From: Triops longicaudatus
Taxonomy: Eukaryota; Arthropoda; Branchiopoda; Notostraca; Triopsidae
Direction of reading: 5' to 3'
Assembly (NCBI GenBank): GCA_022885665.1
Contig: JAGQDJ010000042.1
Coordinates: forward strand, 124,001 to 188,000
DNA: 64,000 nt
A model generated the notes under the pieces. The model worked only from the letters and a program-made list of their open reading frames with translations. It was not told the DNA's origin and searched no databases. Below, in pieces: positions 37,300 through 49,994 of this stretch (the stretch's first letter is position 1; each line of letters starts with the position of its first letter). Position numbers and translations under genes: made by a program.

Positions 37300-38238
37300 G
37301 TTACTTAGCAAGGTTATAGAAGTTAAAGTAATAATGCCATAGTTTCGTCGATGTAGTGACCATTTTACGACCGTGATCGTGAAATTTAGCTTTGGCCTCA
37401 TTGAGTCATAATAGTTCAATTTTCTTGGAAAACATGATCGTAAGGTAAGAATCTTAAGAACAGTTTTACGATGTGCTTCCTCGCAAGATTGGCGTCTACC
37501 GTATTTATTAGTTCACAAGAACTTCAATGATTTTCTCGGGAGGTGAGTAAAGAAGGGCACAAGAATGGGCTACGGACAGCGGGATTTCGTGAAAGGTCAA
37601 CAACGGCATGTTGAGCTATGTCAGGCAAGAATCAACACAAAGCGCAAGTTTTCACATTGTCCCATGCCACGTCGCATGTACCGGTGGCCTTTATCAGAAT
37701 TCATAATGGAGTTTCGTCTTATCTTGGACTTCTCCATTACTCAACTTTCCTTTCACAAGAGAATGTTCTGAATTAGGTACTGTACGGTAAAAAAATAAAC
37801 GAGGGAAACAAACTGAAAAGGCGTTCCTTTTCTCCTTCAATTTCAACCAGAAAGTAAGCTTTAATCCATTCTTAAGTAAATACCATTTAGGAGCCTGCCG
37901 CTTTATAACGAAGAACGTTTTGACGCATTTTGATCTCGTTACTGGTTCAATTTTTTCGACTTCTTCTTGAAATTTCCAGGTACAGTAGTGTAAAAAGAAA
38001 CGTTCGCTACAAAGGACTTCATTATTTTGGACATATTGTAGGCTGCTTTCTTTTATTATACACACTAATGTGAATTCAAGAAGTGTAAAGGACCAACAAG
38101 TGCTTAGTTTTTCTGACAAATTACAAGAATACCGTGACTCGAAAACCTCTAATGTAGTCTCAACTTAGCTTAAAATGCGTGTTGCTTAAGACAGCACGAA
38201 TCAAACTTGACAACAAATTTGCTGAAGTACGAAGCTGT

Positions 38239-38409
38239 ACTGTAAAAAAGGGGTACCAATAAATGGCCAAAAATATTACCACCTAAAATTAAAGTCGTAA
38301 CCAATAATTGGTTCCTGATACCAAAAATGAGCTTTACTTACCAAATGATGGGGAAGCGTTACTAAAAACTGGTACTTGTCACCAAAATGTGGCAAGTTTT
38401 TTTTACTGT
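38239..38409. repeat. Putative MITE made of TACCAAAAATGG-like repeats
   Basis: The ends read ACTGTAAAAAA (38239) and, on the opposite strand, ACAGTAAAAAAAA (ending 38409), forming a short terminal inverted repeat. The interior has at least five variants of TACCAAAAATGG (for example at 38252, near 38299, near 38318, near 38338 and near 38390). Internal repetition of this kind is known in some non-autonomous DNA elements. The target duplication is unclear. Confidence 0.45.
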
Positions 38410-38460
38410 TATTGGAACACTTCCCAAAAATCTTTTTTTTTTTTTTTTTTTTTTTTTTAA

Positions 38461-38970
38461 GTTTGCACTGAAGTGTCGGCGTCGCATGCCAGTATGCCGT
38501 GTCGTCACGACACGGTCAGTTCGACATGTGTTAATTTACGCTGAAATGCTAATAAAAACATAGAGGCACACACAAACCGGGGGGGGGGGGGATGCGCTTT
38601 ACACTATGAACAGGGCACTAAGCATGGCTTTCAAAGAACATAGCTAAGTTTCAGTTTGATTATTATTAATAGTAAGCGTTGTTCATTAGAAAAACTATAC
38701 CTGCTGAGTCCAAAGTAGTTTCTGTTTTAAGAAAGAGTTGTTTCAAAATAACAGAAAGAAGAGCAATGCCCACTCAGGCTGCGATTGGTGAAACTGCTTG
38801 TGTTGTTGTCAGCCGACACTTCAAGTTAAGTAGCGCCCTGCTTCGGGTGTCGGGCTTGTGTCATACTGCTTGTGCCGGGTTTTCGGCGCTTTCGCTTTTG
38901 TGTATGTCGTGTGCAGCGTGTTTCGACACACCGACACGCCAGCGTAAAGCCAGCATAACGATGGGGTGAG
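38461..38970. other. GC-rich segment with hairpin, possible mobile-element relic
   Basis: This ~500-bp segment is richer in GC and CpG than its surroundings. It holds repeated GAAGTGTCGGC/GTGTCGG-type strings on both strands and a perfect 9-bp hairpin, CCGTGTCGT-C-ACGACACGG, at 38497-38515. A 96-codon ORF (38679-38969, +) is unrecognised. The content suggests a transposon relic, but I cannot define its termini. Confidence 0.3.
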
Positions 38971-39904
38971 ACAACACTCGAATGTTGGAAGTTTTAGTTA
39001 ATAGTGGTGTTACCTTTTGATAACTTTTTGGTGATTATTTTAAGAGTACTGCTTGTCATTGCAGTACAACATTATGTTCGTGCGTCGAGATAATGATTTG
39101 GGATTCGGGATAATGCTTGATTGCTGTAATCTTCTGTTTTGTTGAATTGTTGATGGGAAAAGTTGCGGATGTGTTATGAAATGTGTACAATGTGTTAAGT
39201 GCTTATGTTCAGTTCGTTCTGTTGAACGTTGTGACTTTATGTATTCTTTACTACTATTTCCGTTGTTTTGATGCAATTTTCCACTTTTAATATGAGATTT
39301 TTTTTTACGGTGTGCAGTCTTAGAATATAAACCATGATGTTCCACGGCACATTGTACGAAAATAGTCACAAAGATCGTGCGAAAACCGTGTGTCTTTGCC
39401 AGTTCAGTGTGGACAGTGCCCACAGCCTTGCTCTTAATATCGGACAAAGACATAGTGTGTCAAAAAACAAATAAAAATGGGGTAATATGTCATCTTGTTT
39501 GATGGAAACTTTAACCACCAATGATTTTACTGCAAACTATCTAAAGTAACAAAAATGCATGTCAAAATGAGCAACAGAATGTTATAGAGTGTCATTCTAC
39601 AACCAAGAATGGCTACTAATTTGATTATAAAATTAGTACTTTCTAATCAAAGTGTGTGATGACTCATTAGACTGGACAGGTACCAGTTATTGTTCCTTCA
39701 TATTTTTCACAGTAAACGGGACTCAGCGTTCATGGTGACTAAAGCGTTCGAGATCACGGTCTATTTAAATGACTCACAGACCAATAGTCTGCAAATTTTT
39801 GTAAGACGACGCGCTGTCTGATATCGTTAGACGTCCCAAGAATGAGACAGTAACGAAGCGACTGCATGTATAGTGTCTTTCGTCTACACTTAAGAAAAAG
39901 AGAA

Positions 39905-39925
39905 GGGAGGGGGAGGGGGAGGGGG
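39905..39925 (+). repeat. G-quadruplex-type G tract
   Basis: One run of GGG and three runs of GGGGG separated by single A residues, meeting the intramolecular quadruplex pattern on the + strand. It lies in non-coding DNA and is followed by TAAAGGTAAAGG. Confidence 0.6.
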
Positions 39926-42900
39926 TAAAGGTAAAGGACAATTCTTAAGACATGGTAACAATTGAAAATTCAGAACAATGTGTGCATGGCTATACACAAA
40001 CGAGCTTGCAGTGCTTTGTAGACAATTTCACAGTAACCACAACGCATGCTTTCGTTTTGCTGCTGTTGTCTATTCCGTGTCATTGATAATTTCCAAACAA
40101 ATTAATTCGCGACTAGCACACTGACCTTGTTGTTTATGAACTCAGCGATCTTCTTCTATAGACAGGATCAAGTTATCTTTTTTTTGTTAATCAAGAAATA
40201 AAGAAATTTGCTGTACGTAATTAACTGGGTGCAGGAATCTAGTCAAATTCTTATTTCAGTGGTCTTTCCTACGAAGGCTGAACAGGAAGAAGGGGTCAGT
40301 GGGAACGGCAGGCAATTGAAAGAGAAAAAAATACGAACACCAGCAACTTTAGTTGAAGTATTATCATTAAAATTGTTACTAATTAAAAAGCGTTATTTGT
40401 CAAAATGAAGACAAAAAGAAATTAATACGCAATGAATTCTGCAAGGACGATGAAATGTTTCGTTGCTTTAATTAAAATAAATTATAGTAGACTAAACTTT
40501 TCGAATCCTTTTAAGTTGCATTATTTTTTCTGAGCTACTTTTAGTTAATCATTTTTTATAAGTTCATTGTCTAAAGAAGCACGATGGAAATCGTAGAATC
40601 TTTTGTGGACATTATAGCAAGTCCTTTACTGTTCAACCTTTACATTGTCGTTTTTCCTGTCCTGATCCCAATTAGCTGTTCACCCAATTAGCTCAAATTT
40701 TCCTTGAAAGGCGTGGAATCTCGGAGAGTGACTGGGAAAGTGTCACGTTCTGCCGTGCCGTAGTTATTGACTTCAGGTCAAGTTTAACTGCAGCCTTCCC
40801 CTCTCTCAAAATAAAGATAAATGGAACAACTCAGAAACCTATTCTTGATGAAAAGGAATCTCATGGTGGTTGTTATCAAGGCGCCTTTTGTCAACGAATG
40901 ACGCCACTGAGGGAGAGAAATAGAGTGAGAAAGACTTGTTGCTAGGTATGCTAGGTTGTATGCAAATGATTTTTTTTCTCTCCTTCCTCTGCAGTCTGTC
41001 AGGTACGGGCATATATAGAAGAAAAGAAGACGAGAATCAAGATATTCCAAAAATGGGTCGTTTGTTGTTAAACGTTTTGCCAGCGTCTCGACGATGCTTT
41101 ATGCGTGCCATGTTTCTCCTTGACCGAGTCAAGAAACTGGTCCTTTTTTATATTCACAATTTGGATGTATAGCAAAGTCAAAAATGACCGAAGAACATGC
41201 ACAACACATACTGTCTATTATACACACCGTTTTTTCTTTCATTGCTTTCCGCCTGAGCCAGGAACACAAGGTTCGCTTTGGTCAACTTTCACATTGTTCA
41301 CCTGTCTTTACTTTTTTTGTGTGTGTAAAATTAAACTTCCATTTTCATTCTCATGCATAGGGGCCCCTTTGACAAACTTCCATTTCCAGACGCATGTAGG
41401 GGCCTCGTTGACAAATTGCTATGCTGCGAATTACGAGAGACTTGGAATTTCTTTTTGGGTTAAGCAATTCAAGAGCTTAAAATAGAAAAAAAAGACACGG
41501 TTCAGTTGTTTTCTGACTTTAACATTCGTTTAATTTTCTATACGCATTAATTCAGACTTTTATATTAATAATAGAAGTAATAGAAAATCTTCTCTCTCAA
41601 CTTTCTCTTCAGTAATAAATTGGGTGACGTTTCAATATATTGATATAAATAGTTATCTTCCCATTAATAGGTATAGGTACACACTAGTATATAATAAAAA
41701 ATGGTTATCTTTGAATAAATGCAATGAAATCTGCTTGGTTGCCTGGATATCATCTACTCCAGTAGCTTAAAACGGTCACATTCCTATACTGTAATTTATA
41801 AGAATCGTCCACGGTGAAAGGTGCCTCACACACACATTTTGGGGTGTCTTTAGTATTACAATTTGGCACAGGGAAGAACCGATTTATAACGAATTGCTAC
41901 GTAAATTCTCCTGAAGTCCGTCCAGTATAATCTATTATAAGGAATACATTTTCACATACACACCTGGAAGGCTATACCACCGTTTTAGTTCACAATTTCA
42001 AGCTTGTTATTGCTGTAAACACGCTTTTGCCGGTCCGACATTCAAGTAGCCTCACTTTTTGGCGTACCGGGCTGCCTATATCCAATACTCACTCCTAAAT
42101 CCCTTCGTTTTAGCTTCGTTGGCACTCGCATTTTTTCGGATCATATTCTGCTCACAACTGTATGCTGCTGACTGAGAAATATTTTTTTTTAATCAATCTG
42201 AAAAGCAATTTTCGATATTAGAGATTCTTTCACTAATCATTACGTAATACCTTAGCGTGGGAATTCTTCTTAATACGCTGGATACAGTAGAGCGCAGTTT
42301 CGTTATGGCGAACAATTAATTTGGGACCGAACCACCAATGTCGCTTGTTTAATCTCGATCTAAGCTCCAATAGTCTTTCATAACAAAAATTTTTCCCAAA
42401 TTATTATTGTCATACTCCATTTTTAGTGGCTACATACACAGATTACGTAACTTAAACTTCCAAGTTCAAGTTCCAATCATCGAATATTGACACCCTTTCA
42501 AAAAAGATTCAAAATCGTTCACTCAGTCTACGTGTTCCTACGAAGATCAAATTATGGCAGAAGTCGAAGGTTTTTAAAAAATGGGGACAAGATGAGAAAT
42601 AAGAAGAGGACTCACAAAAAGTATTTAGAGTTGATAGGCCAAGTTAGAGTATTGAATGAAAAAGAAAACGAAATAACACAATAAAAAAAGCTTGACTAGC
42701 AATGAATAGTTCTTCTTGTCTTACCGCTTTTCTGATTAGTGTTTTATTAAAAAAATAATATTACAGGCTGTATAAGGTGGTAGAGTAAAAGAGAAAAGCT
42801 TGCCGAAGCCCATCTTTGGTGGTCGCTCGCGAACGGGGCGACTCTAGAATGTGTAATTTTCCTGTGTCTGGGGTCGCAACGCTATTTCTCCTTGATCATA

Positions 42901-44900
42901 TGGAAATTGTTCAAACGCTGGTCAGTAAGCAAGATATACCAGTTTTTGGGTACGGGTTAGGCTTCCCAGCAGAAGAAGAATCCCTGAGCTTCCCTAACAT
43001 CTCCTTTTCCTTCCTTCCTGTTTATAACAACTAGTTTTTTGTGACCCTTGTCGGTTTGTCGGATTGGGGGGATTTCTTCCTTATTGGGTCATCTTCGTTT
43101 ATTGTAGCTTGACAGGTGAAGGTTGTGGAGAATGTAGTCTTATTGGATTTCTTGGGAGACCAGAAAGTTGGACACGTGAAACTGTCGGGAATCCTTCTGG
43201 AAATTCGCTTGCATTAGAGATACACGTTTTAGTATTTCAAATTAATTACATCAATGTATTTTTAATTCTTACAAATCCTTAGACGTTATTTAGTATTTTC
43301 TTTTAAAAATAACATATACAAATAATCTAATAGTTTTTCAAGAAAGTTTACATTGTACAATGCATAAATACTTAAGCTATAATAATACTTATGCTACATC
43401 ATAAAATATATCCTTGGAATACAGTCATTATCAGTTTATAAAGAATTTAATTGTCAAAGCATAGACAATTGTAGTCAACAAAGTTCATTGGCAAAAAACT
43501 TATCACAAAGAAAACGTAACGCTACTGTTTTATCTTTCCTAATTCTTGTTACTTATTTGACACTGTAAACGTAGTTTAAAACAATTTATTTATTTAAACT
43601 CGATTGACACTCAAGTGTATAATAATTTTTTCCGAACTAAGCAACACAGACGGACACTTTATATGTCATTTGACAATAGTTCTTTTATAGACGGAACCAA
43701 TATGTAAAAACATAATTTAATTCCATTATAATATTATATTCAAAATATTATCAGACAAAAGTTAGCTAGGTATAGTTCAAGTTGTGAAATGTTTTTAGGG
43801 ACTTTGTCAAGAAATTACTAAATTTCGAGTTGTGTGTATAATTAAATACTTCCAGACTTTTCTTCGCTACAAATTACGAGGCGTTAAAGTTTTCATTTGG
43901 GAAGAAAGTTGGGTAGACAAAGTGGTAATTTTAAAATAGAGCTTGTGAAAGATTGAAGGTAAGACGAAAGGTGCGTGCTGTTACACAACAGTAGAAGGTG
44001 TGGTTGCAAATTTGTAAGCAAAAAGCTAGAGAGATGAAAGCTTTTGAGTGATAAATGTCCTGATTTTTCGTCGTTTTCTTTTATACTCGTTTTATCGCGT
44101 GTTACAGGTAGCGAAAAACGGGAGAAAACTTTATTACCCCTTTTTCAATCTTTTTAAGATTTTCTTGTTTTGTAATTTGAAACTTTATTATTATTACGAC
44201 TTTCGACCTCCCGCCATGCCAAAATGGAAACAACCACAACGAAAAAAGGAATACGGTGTGGGTACTTTTTGCATAGGCAAGCGATAGATCAACAACCCAC
44301 ACCTTCCACTCGAAAAGATGCATAAATACTTTTGGAGGGGGATTTTTTCTACATTTACCTTGATCGAGTTCCTCAATTCTTCCCCTTCGCCTACAAAGAG
44401 GAAAAGGAAAAAGAATGACGGGCCTTTTCACCTTGTAAAATTGTTTATGAAGACATCATGCTCGTGGAATCGTCCATTTCGGAAAGTTTCCCTTTCATTA
44501 ACCTATATTTCACGCTGGGCAAAAGGTTGCAAGCTGCACCTTCTCTGTGCCAATCCATTGCCGCTAGCCAGAATCGTGCATTGAAAAACTGACGTCATCC
44601 AGTTCCTTAAGGAAAGACGCTGAAACGTGCAATAAACAGGTGCAGTGTCAAGTGCGACACCCAACACATATCTTTTTACCAAGGATTTCTTGAGCTTCGT
44701 TTCTACTGCGCAACCTATGATGCGTGTTGAATTAACACAAACTGAGTTAACTCCCGTTTCCACCGGCACACGAAATAAGAAATGAAGTCAGGGCTGTGGC
44801 CGACTATAAATGTACATTACATCTTTGTGAGCTTCAACAATATAATGGAACATCAGTAAACTAATATGAATATGTTATTGTTTTCATGTTTACTTACCAC

Positions 44901-45043
44901 CAGATCCGTAGCCAGGATTTTTGATTCGGGGGGTGGGGTCAATATGCAATTTTATTGGACACTTCGGTTTCGCCTATGTTCCCCATCATAAAATCAAAAT
45001 TTCGAGGGGAGGCAACCCCCTAACCCCCCTGGCTACGGGCCTG
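44901..45043. mobile_element. hAT-like MITE, copy 2 (143 bp)
   Basis: Left end CAGATCCGTAGCCAGG; right end, opposite strand, CAGGCCCGTAGCCAGG. Flanks CTTACCAC (44893-44900) and CTAACCAC (45044-45051) match at 7 of 8 bases, the length of a hAT duplication. The CAG start and the GTAGCCAGG core are typical of hAT-type termini. The interior resembles the copy at 15516-15680 (CGCCTATG, then ATAAAATCAAAATTTC). Non-coding. Confidence 0.8.
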
Positions 45044-45051
45044 CTAACCAC

Positions 45052-48000
45052 ATAATTTGTCCCTATTCTCGGATTAACAGTTCCATGGACAGCAAATCAT
45101 TACATGCGTGTAACTGATCTCATCTGTAAGAAAAGCAAAAGACGATTATGTGTTGCTTAGCAACACAGTTCATCTTAAACCAATGAAACTGTTGTTCATT
45201 TATCATCTCATTGATTTGTTCATCTGCTATTTATAATACACGCAAAAGTCTAATTATTACTTAGCTTAACTTAAGTTGACCCAACATACGTTGCCTCAAC
45301 GTTAAATAATCGAGTAAGGGCTGGAATCGTTTATTTCAGTGAGTAACGATTTGGAGCCCCTAACATTAATTTTTACTATTTAATGAAACACTACGTAAGA
45401 GGACTGTAGTTACATTTAAATCAGCCTTCGAGCTGGAAGAAGAAATTCAGTACGTCTGATTCTACGGATGAACAGCTGCATTTCAAAGATATTTCCTTCA
45501 ATTCTTTAAACAAGAAATTCATCCTCTGCAACGTGGCATGTTACGCTAGCATTTCAAGTTAGGCTCACTACTTTCTCCACCTACTTTTCATCTTTATAAA
45601 ATTTTTCTTTCAACTCTCCACAACTAAGCATAACATTTCGATTAACAGTTGACTTAAATCTCAACAGATTTGTCAAAAAAATCGAGGGGGATGATGTATT
45701 ACCGAAAAGGGGACAACGTTTCCACTGTTAGCCCAGTGTAAACACTCGAGTTGACAAACTTTGCCCGCGCAAGCTCATGTAGAAATGGTGGTGAAAACGC
45801 AGCCTTGGTCATTTCTCTTTCATCCTCGGGAATTCCTCCACGGGAATTCCTCAACGGGAAATTTGCGCCAATTTTTATTTCACACTAAAAGTCGATTTTG
45901 CATAGATCTACAACATTAATGGTCAATTAAAGAACACTCGCTTCTGGGAAATATGTGAAGGTTACATCATGTGAAGAAATGGACAAGTCCCCGAGCATTC
46001 GTTTGGTTGGGGAGCGTTTCCGGTAGCTTGATTTGCATATCCCATGTTGAGCAGCGGTAACTTTTTTAGGTTGTTGTTCGCGGAGGTTTTTCGTTGGGGA
46101 AGTTCTCGCTGTCTGAGATACCTCTTAACTTTTGGGTGGCGAAAGAGGAACAACTCATGTGAGGTCTTTCCTTTGCCTTGCGCTCGCTTTCTTTATCGGT
46201 GCTGGGGAGGTAAAACCCGACCCTGAATATTTCAAGCCTTCGATGCTCGCACACGAGCATATGGAGCAATCAGGATCAGATTTTGTCACGGGGAAGGGGA
46301 TAAGTGCTCGTAGCTTAGGGGATCTCTTAAGAATTCATTGGAAATGATGCAAAAACGCTGGAACTTATGTCGAAAATGGAAAATCTGGTTAAATTTTTCT
46401 TCTGAAAGCGAACAGAACAGAGTGAGAGATTGGGGCGTTAATCCCTGCACCAAATCATGCCGAGATGGAAATATTTATGCGCAGTGTGTCCTGGTCGTGG
46501 ATGGCCTTCACTCAGTTTCCAGGTTTAGACAAAAAGGAAATTAGGATTTGGAGGATGTTGACTAAGATACAACGGTTTCCTCCTTTGGGCTACAGACAGT
46601 AACCCACTGCAGCTTCTGGATGACCTCGGAAGTAATTGAAACGAATATATGTGTCTTTGTGTCAGCTATTGTCTTCTGCGAGAAGGACTGGCTTTTTTTT
46701 TGACGTTTCCAAGTTTGTCATTCCGGGACTTCCTGGGGGCTGCAGCCAGGCGAGGGATTTTTAGTATTGTTTGGTGGCACGTACAGAAGCTCATTATGAA
46801 GGCAAATTTTTTCTTCAAAAGATGGATACCGTCTGTGCAGGCTGAAGGTCCTCTGCGACAGGTTGGTTAAGATTACACGTAACAGGTACCATAGACCTGT
46901 TGAACAGGGAACAAACACGCTAAAAGCGCGATAAAGGCTAATAAGACATTTGATTGTCAAAGTTCGTCCTGGAAAAACTGTAGAACATGTTTGGATGTCA
47001 TAGATTAGCTTGAAAACATGACAAATAAATACACTTTTTGTAATTTTAATTTTTAAAGAATTGCTATTGTTGGGGTAACTATGAATACGCCTCTCGCGCA
47101 AGCTGCATGGTGTTCGAAAATATTCACTGTTGGTGGCAATGAATTTCATAGCTACGCGCTAAAACGCTATTTTGACTCATTTGAGTAGTCAGGAATCCAG
47201 AACATGCATGAAAGTGATTCGAATACGGGATATTTTTTCATTATAAAGAAAGACAAAAAAATTTTCCACAAATTTAAAAAAGAAATAATGCATTCAAACA
47301 AAAGATCACAAACAGAATCAAACATTAAAAGAAACGATTTAAAGTTTATCCAAAACAAAAGAAAACGTTGCATACATTATTGCCGTCTCAAAATCATGTC
47401 AGCGCAATATCGCAGAAATTAGTGCGTTATGGCTCGAAAGGTGCGAAATTTCTGGGGCCGGCAGTAATGTGTTATACACTACACTTTCTTTTGCTTTGAA
47501 TAAGACTTTATATAGCTCCTTTCAATGTTTGATTCTGTTTCTGATATTTTGTTTGAATGCATTGGTTCTTTTTAAATTTGTGGAAACAAAGTTTTGTCTT
47601 TCTTTATATCGTGGGTTTTATATAAATTCCTTTGAAAGTAGTAAATGCTTGGAAAGATGCATTACAGCAGTGCCTTCCACCAAGATACAATGCTAAAATG
47701 CAAAAGTAGCGAAAATATCTCTAAAAAACTTCTTGTATGAGCAAGAGTCCAACAAACTGCTAATATGTTTGCTTAAAAGAATTTCCTAACCTTTGCTTGG
47801 AGTCATGTAAAAGCTGCAAAGTAATATTGGAGATCTAAAATTCGTCCTGTTCAATGCAATATTTAAGTGAAAATAATATATAGTACAAATCTGTGGTGTC
47901 CGTATACTTGTCTGCGAGAGAACGTGCAATAATTACGGGGATGTGCTCTTCTCATCTGAATGCTTCCTTTCCAAGTTATCGAAGGTTTGAATTGTACTGT

Positions 48001-49994
48001 AGATAAGTTTAGTATTCGACGGTATTTAAAAATTTCATGAAGTATAACTTGTATAGACCTTGCAGTTTACTGGAACAGTAGACGGTGCAAAAAGTCACTA
48101 AAAATCTCACGGTTGTTAGCGTGGAGTGTTTTATTAACAGACGATAAATAAAAGGATGAAGTTCTTCTTGTTTTCCAAGCTTTTGCCAAAAATTAAATTA
48201 AACAAACAGAAAGACAATTACAATATCGACTAGATATTTTTATCTTAACTTTTCAATTACAGATTTACAAATCAAAATTTTTAATAATTGACTAAATCGA
48301 ATTATTTCAGAATAGCAACTTGCAACACATATGTTAATACTTTTTCGTCCCTTCTAGGATTTTAACATATTCTCAGTGTAGAAACTTTTTTTTACACGAA
48401 GTTTATTTTCATTGTATTTTTTTCAAGTCATCGGTGCTTTGTCAAACTTCTTAGCAAGTCAAATCATGATGAAAGTCATAGTGCGAGTCAAGGCAAGGCA
48501 ACTGCCATGAATTTAAGTCAAAGTCACCAGGTTGACTCGGCTGGTGCCCAGGTGTCTGGTACATACAAACTCCGCCTCCTTCAAAAGCTGACACGAGAAT
48601 TAGTTATTGAAATGCTTAGGGGCAGATAACGATCGGAACGCGCAATTACTACGCCGTTGAAGAGTCGCTTGCCTAGCATGTTACTTGCAAAATTCAATAA
48701 GAGAACAGGTGCTTACTTATCAGATTACGAAAATGAATGTACCCCAGAAAGGTCAGATCCCGTAGCTTGCACAAAAAGTAAAACACGCGTTCTATGCGAA
48801 AGAGAATGTGCTTTTTTGTGATGTTCACTATCGTGCGGTGATATTTTTTAGTAAAACGGTTTTGGGTTAAGTAAGACAACGAACACCCCACTCATTTTCA
48901 CGATCAAATTTGTCAGAATAAGCATTTACAATAATTCCACAAAAGTCCTCTCAGTATGGGAGAGAGCTGTTTGTAGCTATTTGTAGGCACAAACTGAGTT
49001 TTTTCATGGAGTCTATCAACAATGCGTTGTTTTGCACTTCTTGACAAAAACAAAACTGAAAAATTCAGTAATGGAATTTTATTCACTATTTTCAGTGTAG
49101 TAATTCTGTACACTTGGTGAATTATAACTGAATTATAATTGTTTGGTACGTTTTTCCTGAGGTACTATTCTGCTTATTGAGCTGAAATAGTAATGCACTA
49201 TTACAAGTCTACTGCATTACAGAAAACTGCAAGCACTAGTAAATCTCGTAAAATATCTGAAATACTCGTTACGTTTATCATTTAATGTTATTTTTTGTGA
49301 GTGTGTGGCTTTCGACCATATACTTACATATCCTTATTGATTTTATTTTATTATTGCGATACCAGCTAACGTGTACCGTAAACCGGGGTATTCCGAAAAC
49401 GTGGGGCAACAAAGAAAATTCTACAGGAAAAAGTAAGCCATCTAATGCTCCTCAACTATGCAACGCAAAGCAACAAATGAAGGGCCGCTTGATTCAGCGA
49501 TAATAACCTTTCGTAGCACCAAAATCAAGTTTGGGTTTTGATACACTTCCGTGCAAAAAGAAGTTGACTTACAAGAGATTTTTTTTTTGTTGCACTCGTT
49601 GAGATTTTCCGGATTTTCACTAAAGAAACACAACTAGGACTTTTGGGGCTCCATTTGTCAACAAAGATGCTTAATCGTACCAGTCTTTCTGCTGCCTAAA
49701 CCAAAACACTGTTGCAACCTTTTGCCTGCTGACAAATTTGATGCTAAAATTACACAGTGAACGTGGACGCTTTTCTTACATTATGGCTGTTGCGAAGCTA
49801 GCAAACGCTACCTAGCTAGTGGCGCGCGTCGGGGTCAGGGGCGGACGAGACTTACGAAGAGAAACGCATGAAAACACAATTAAAATACCCTCCACCCCCC
49901 AAAGTTGAGAAGTCTGTGCGGATAGACAAGAATTAAGCAGGATTTGTAATCAAGTGCTAATGTGAAAAGAAATATAAGTTTTAAGAAGTAAGTA
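45052..49994. other. Intergenic stretch, no supported gene
   Basis: AT-rich with no recognisable coding series. It contains one palindromic-motif copy at 47122-47145. ORFs at 45962-46347, 46718-47149 and 47204-47422 lack domains. Confidence 0.55.
47122..47145. repeat. Palindromic TTCACTGTT motif, third site
   Basis: ATTCACTGTT, GGTGG, then CAATGAAT, preceded by CGAAAAT. It is the same family as the copies at 26946 and 30491. Confidence 0.4.

Larger units (their letters stand above)
37300..44900. other. Intergenic stretch with several repeats, no supported gene
   Basis: Contains the 12-bp-motif element (38239-38409), T26 (38433-38458), a GC-rich segment with a hairpin (38461-38970), G13 (38579-38591), a G-quadruplex-type run (39905-39925) and a short direct repeat at 41354-41416. 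ORFs here (for example 42816-43282 + and 37694-38119 -) have no recognisable domains. Confidence 0.55.
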
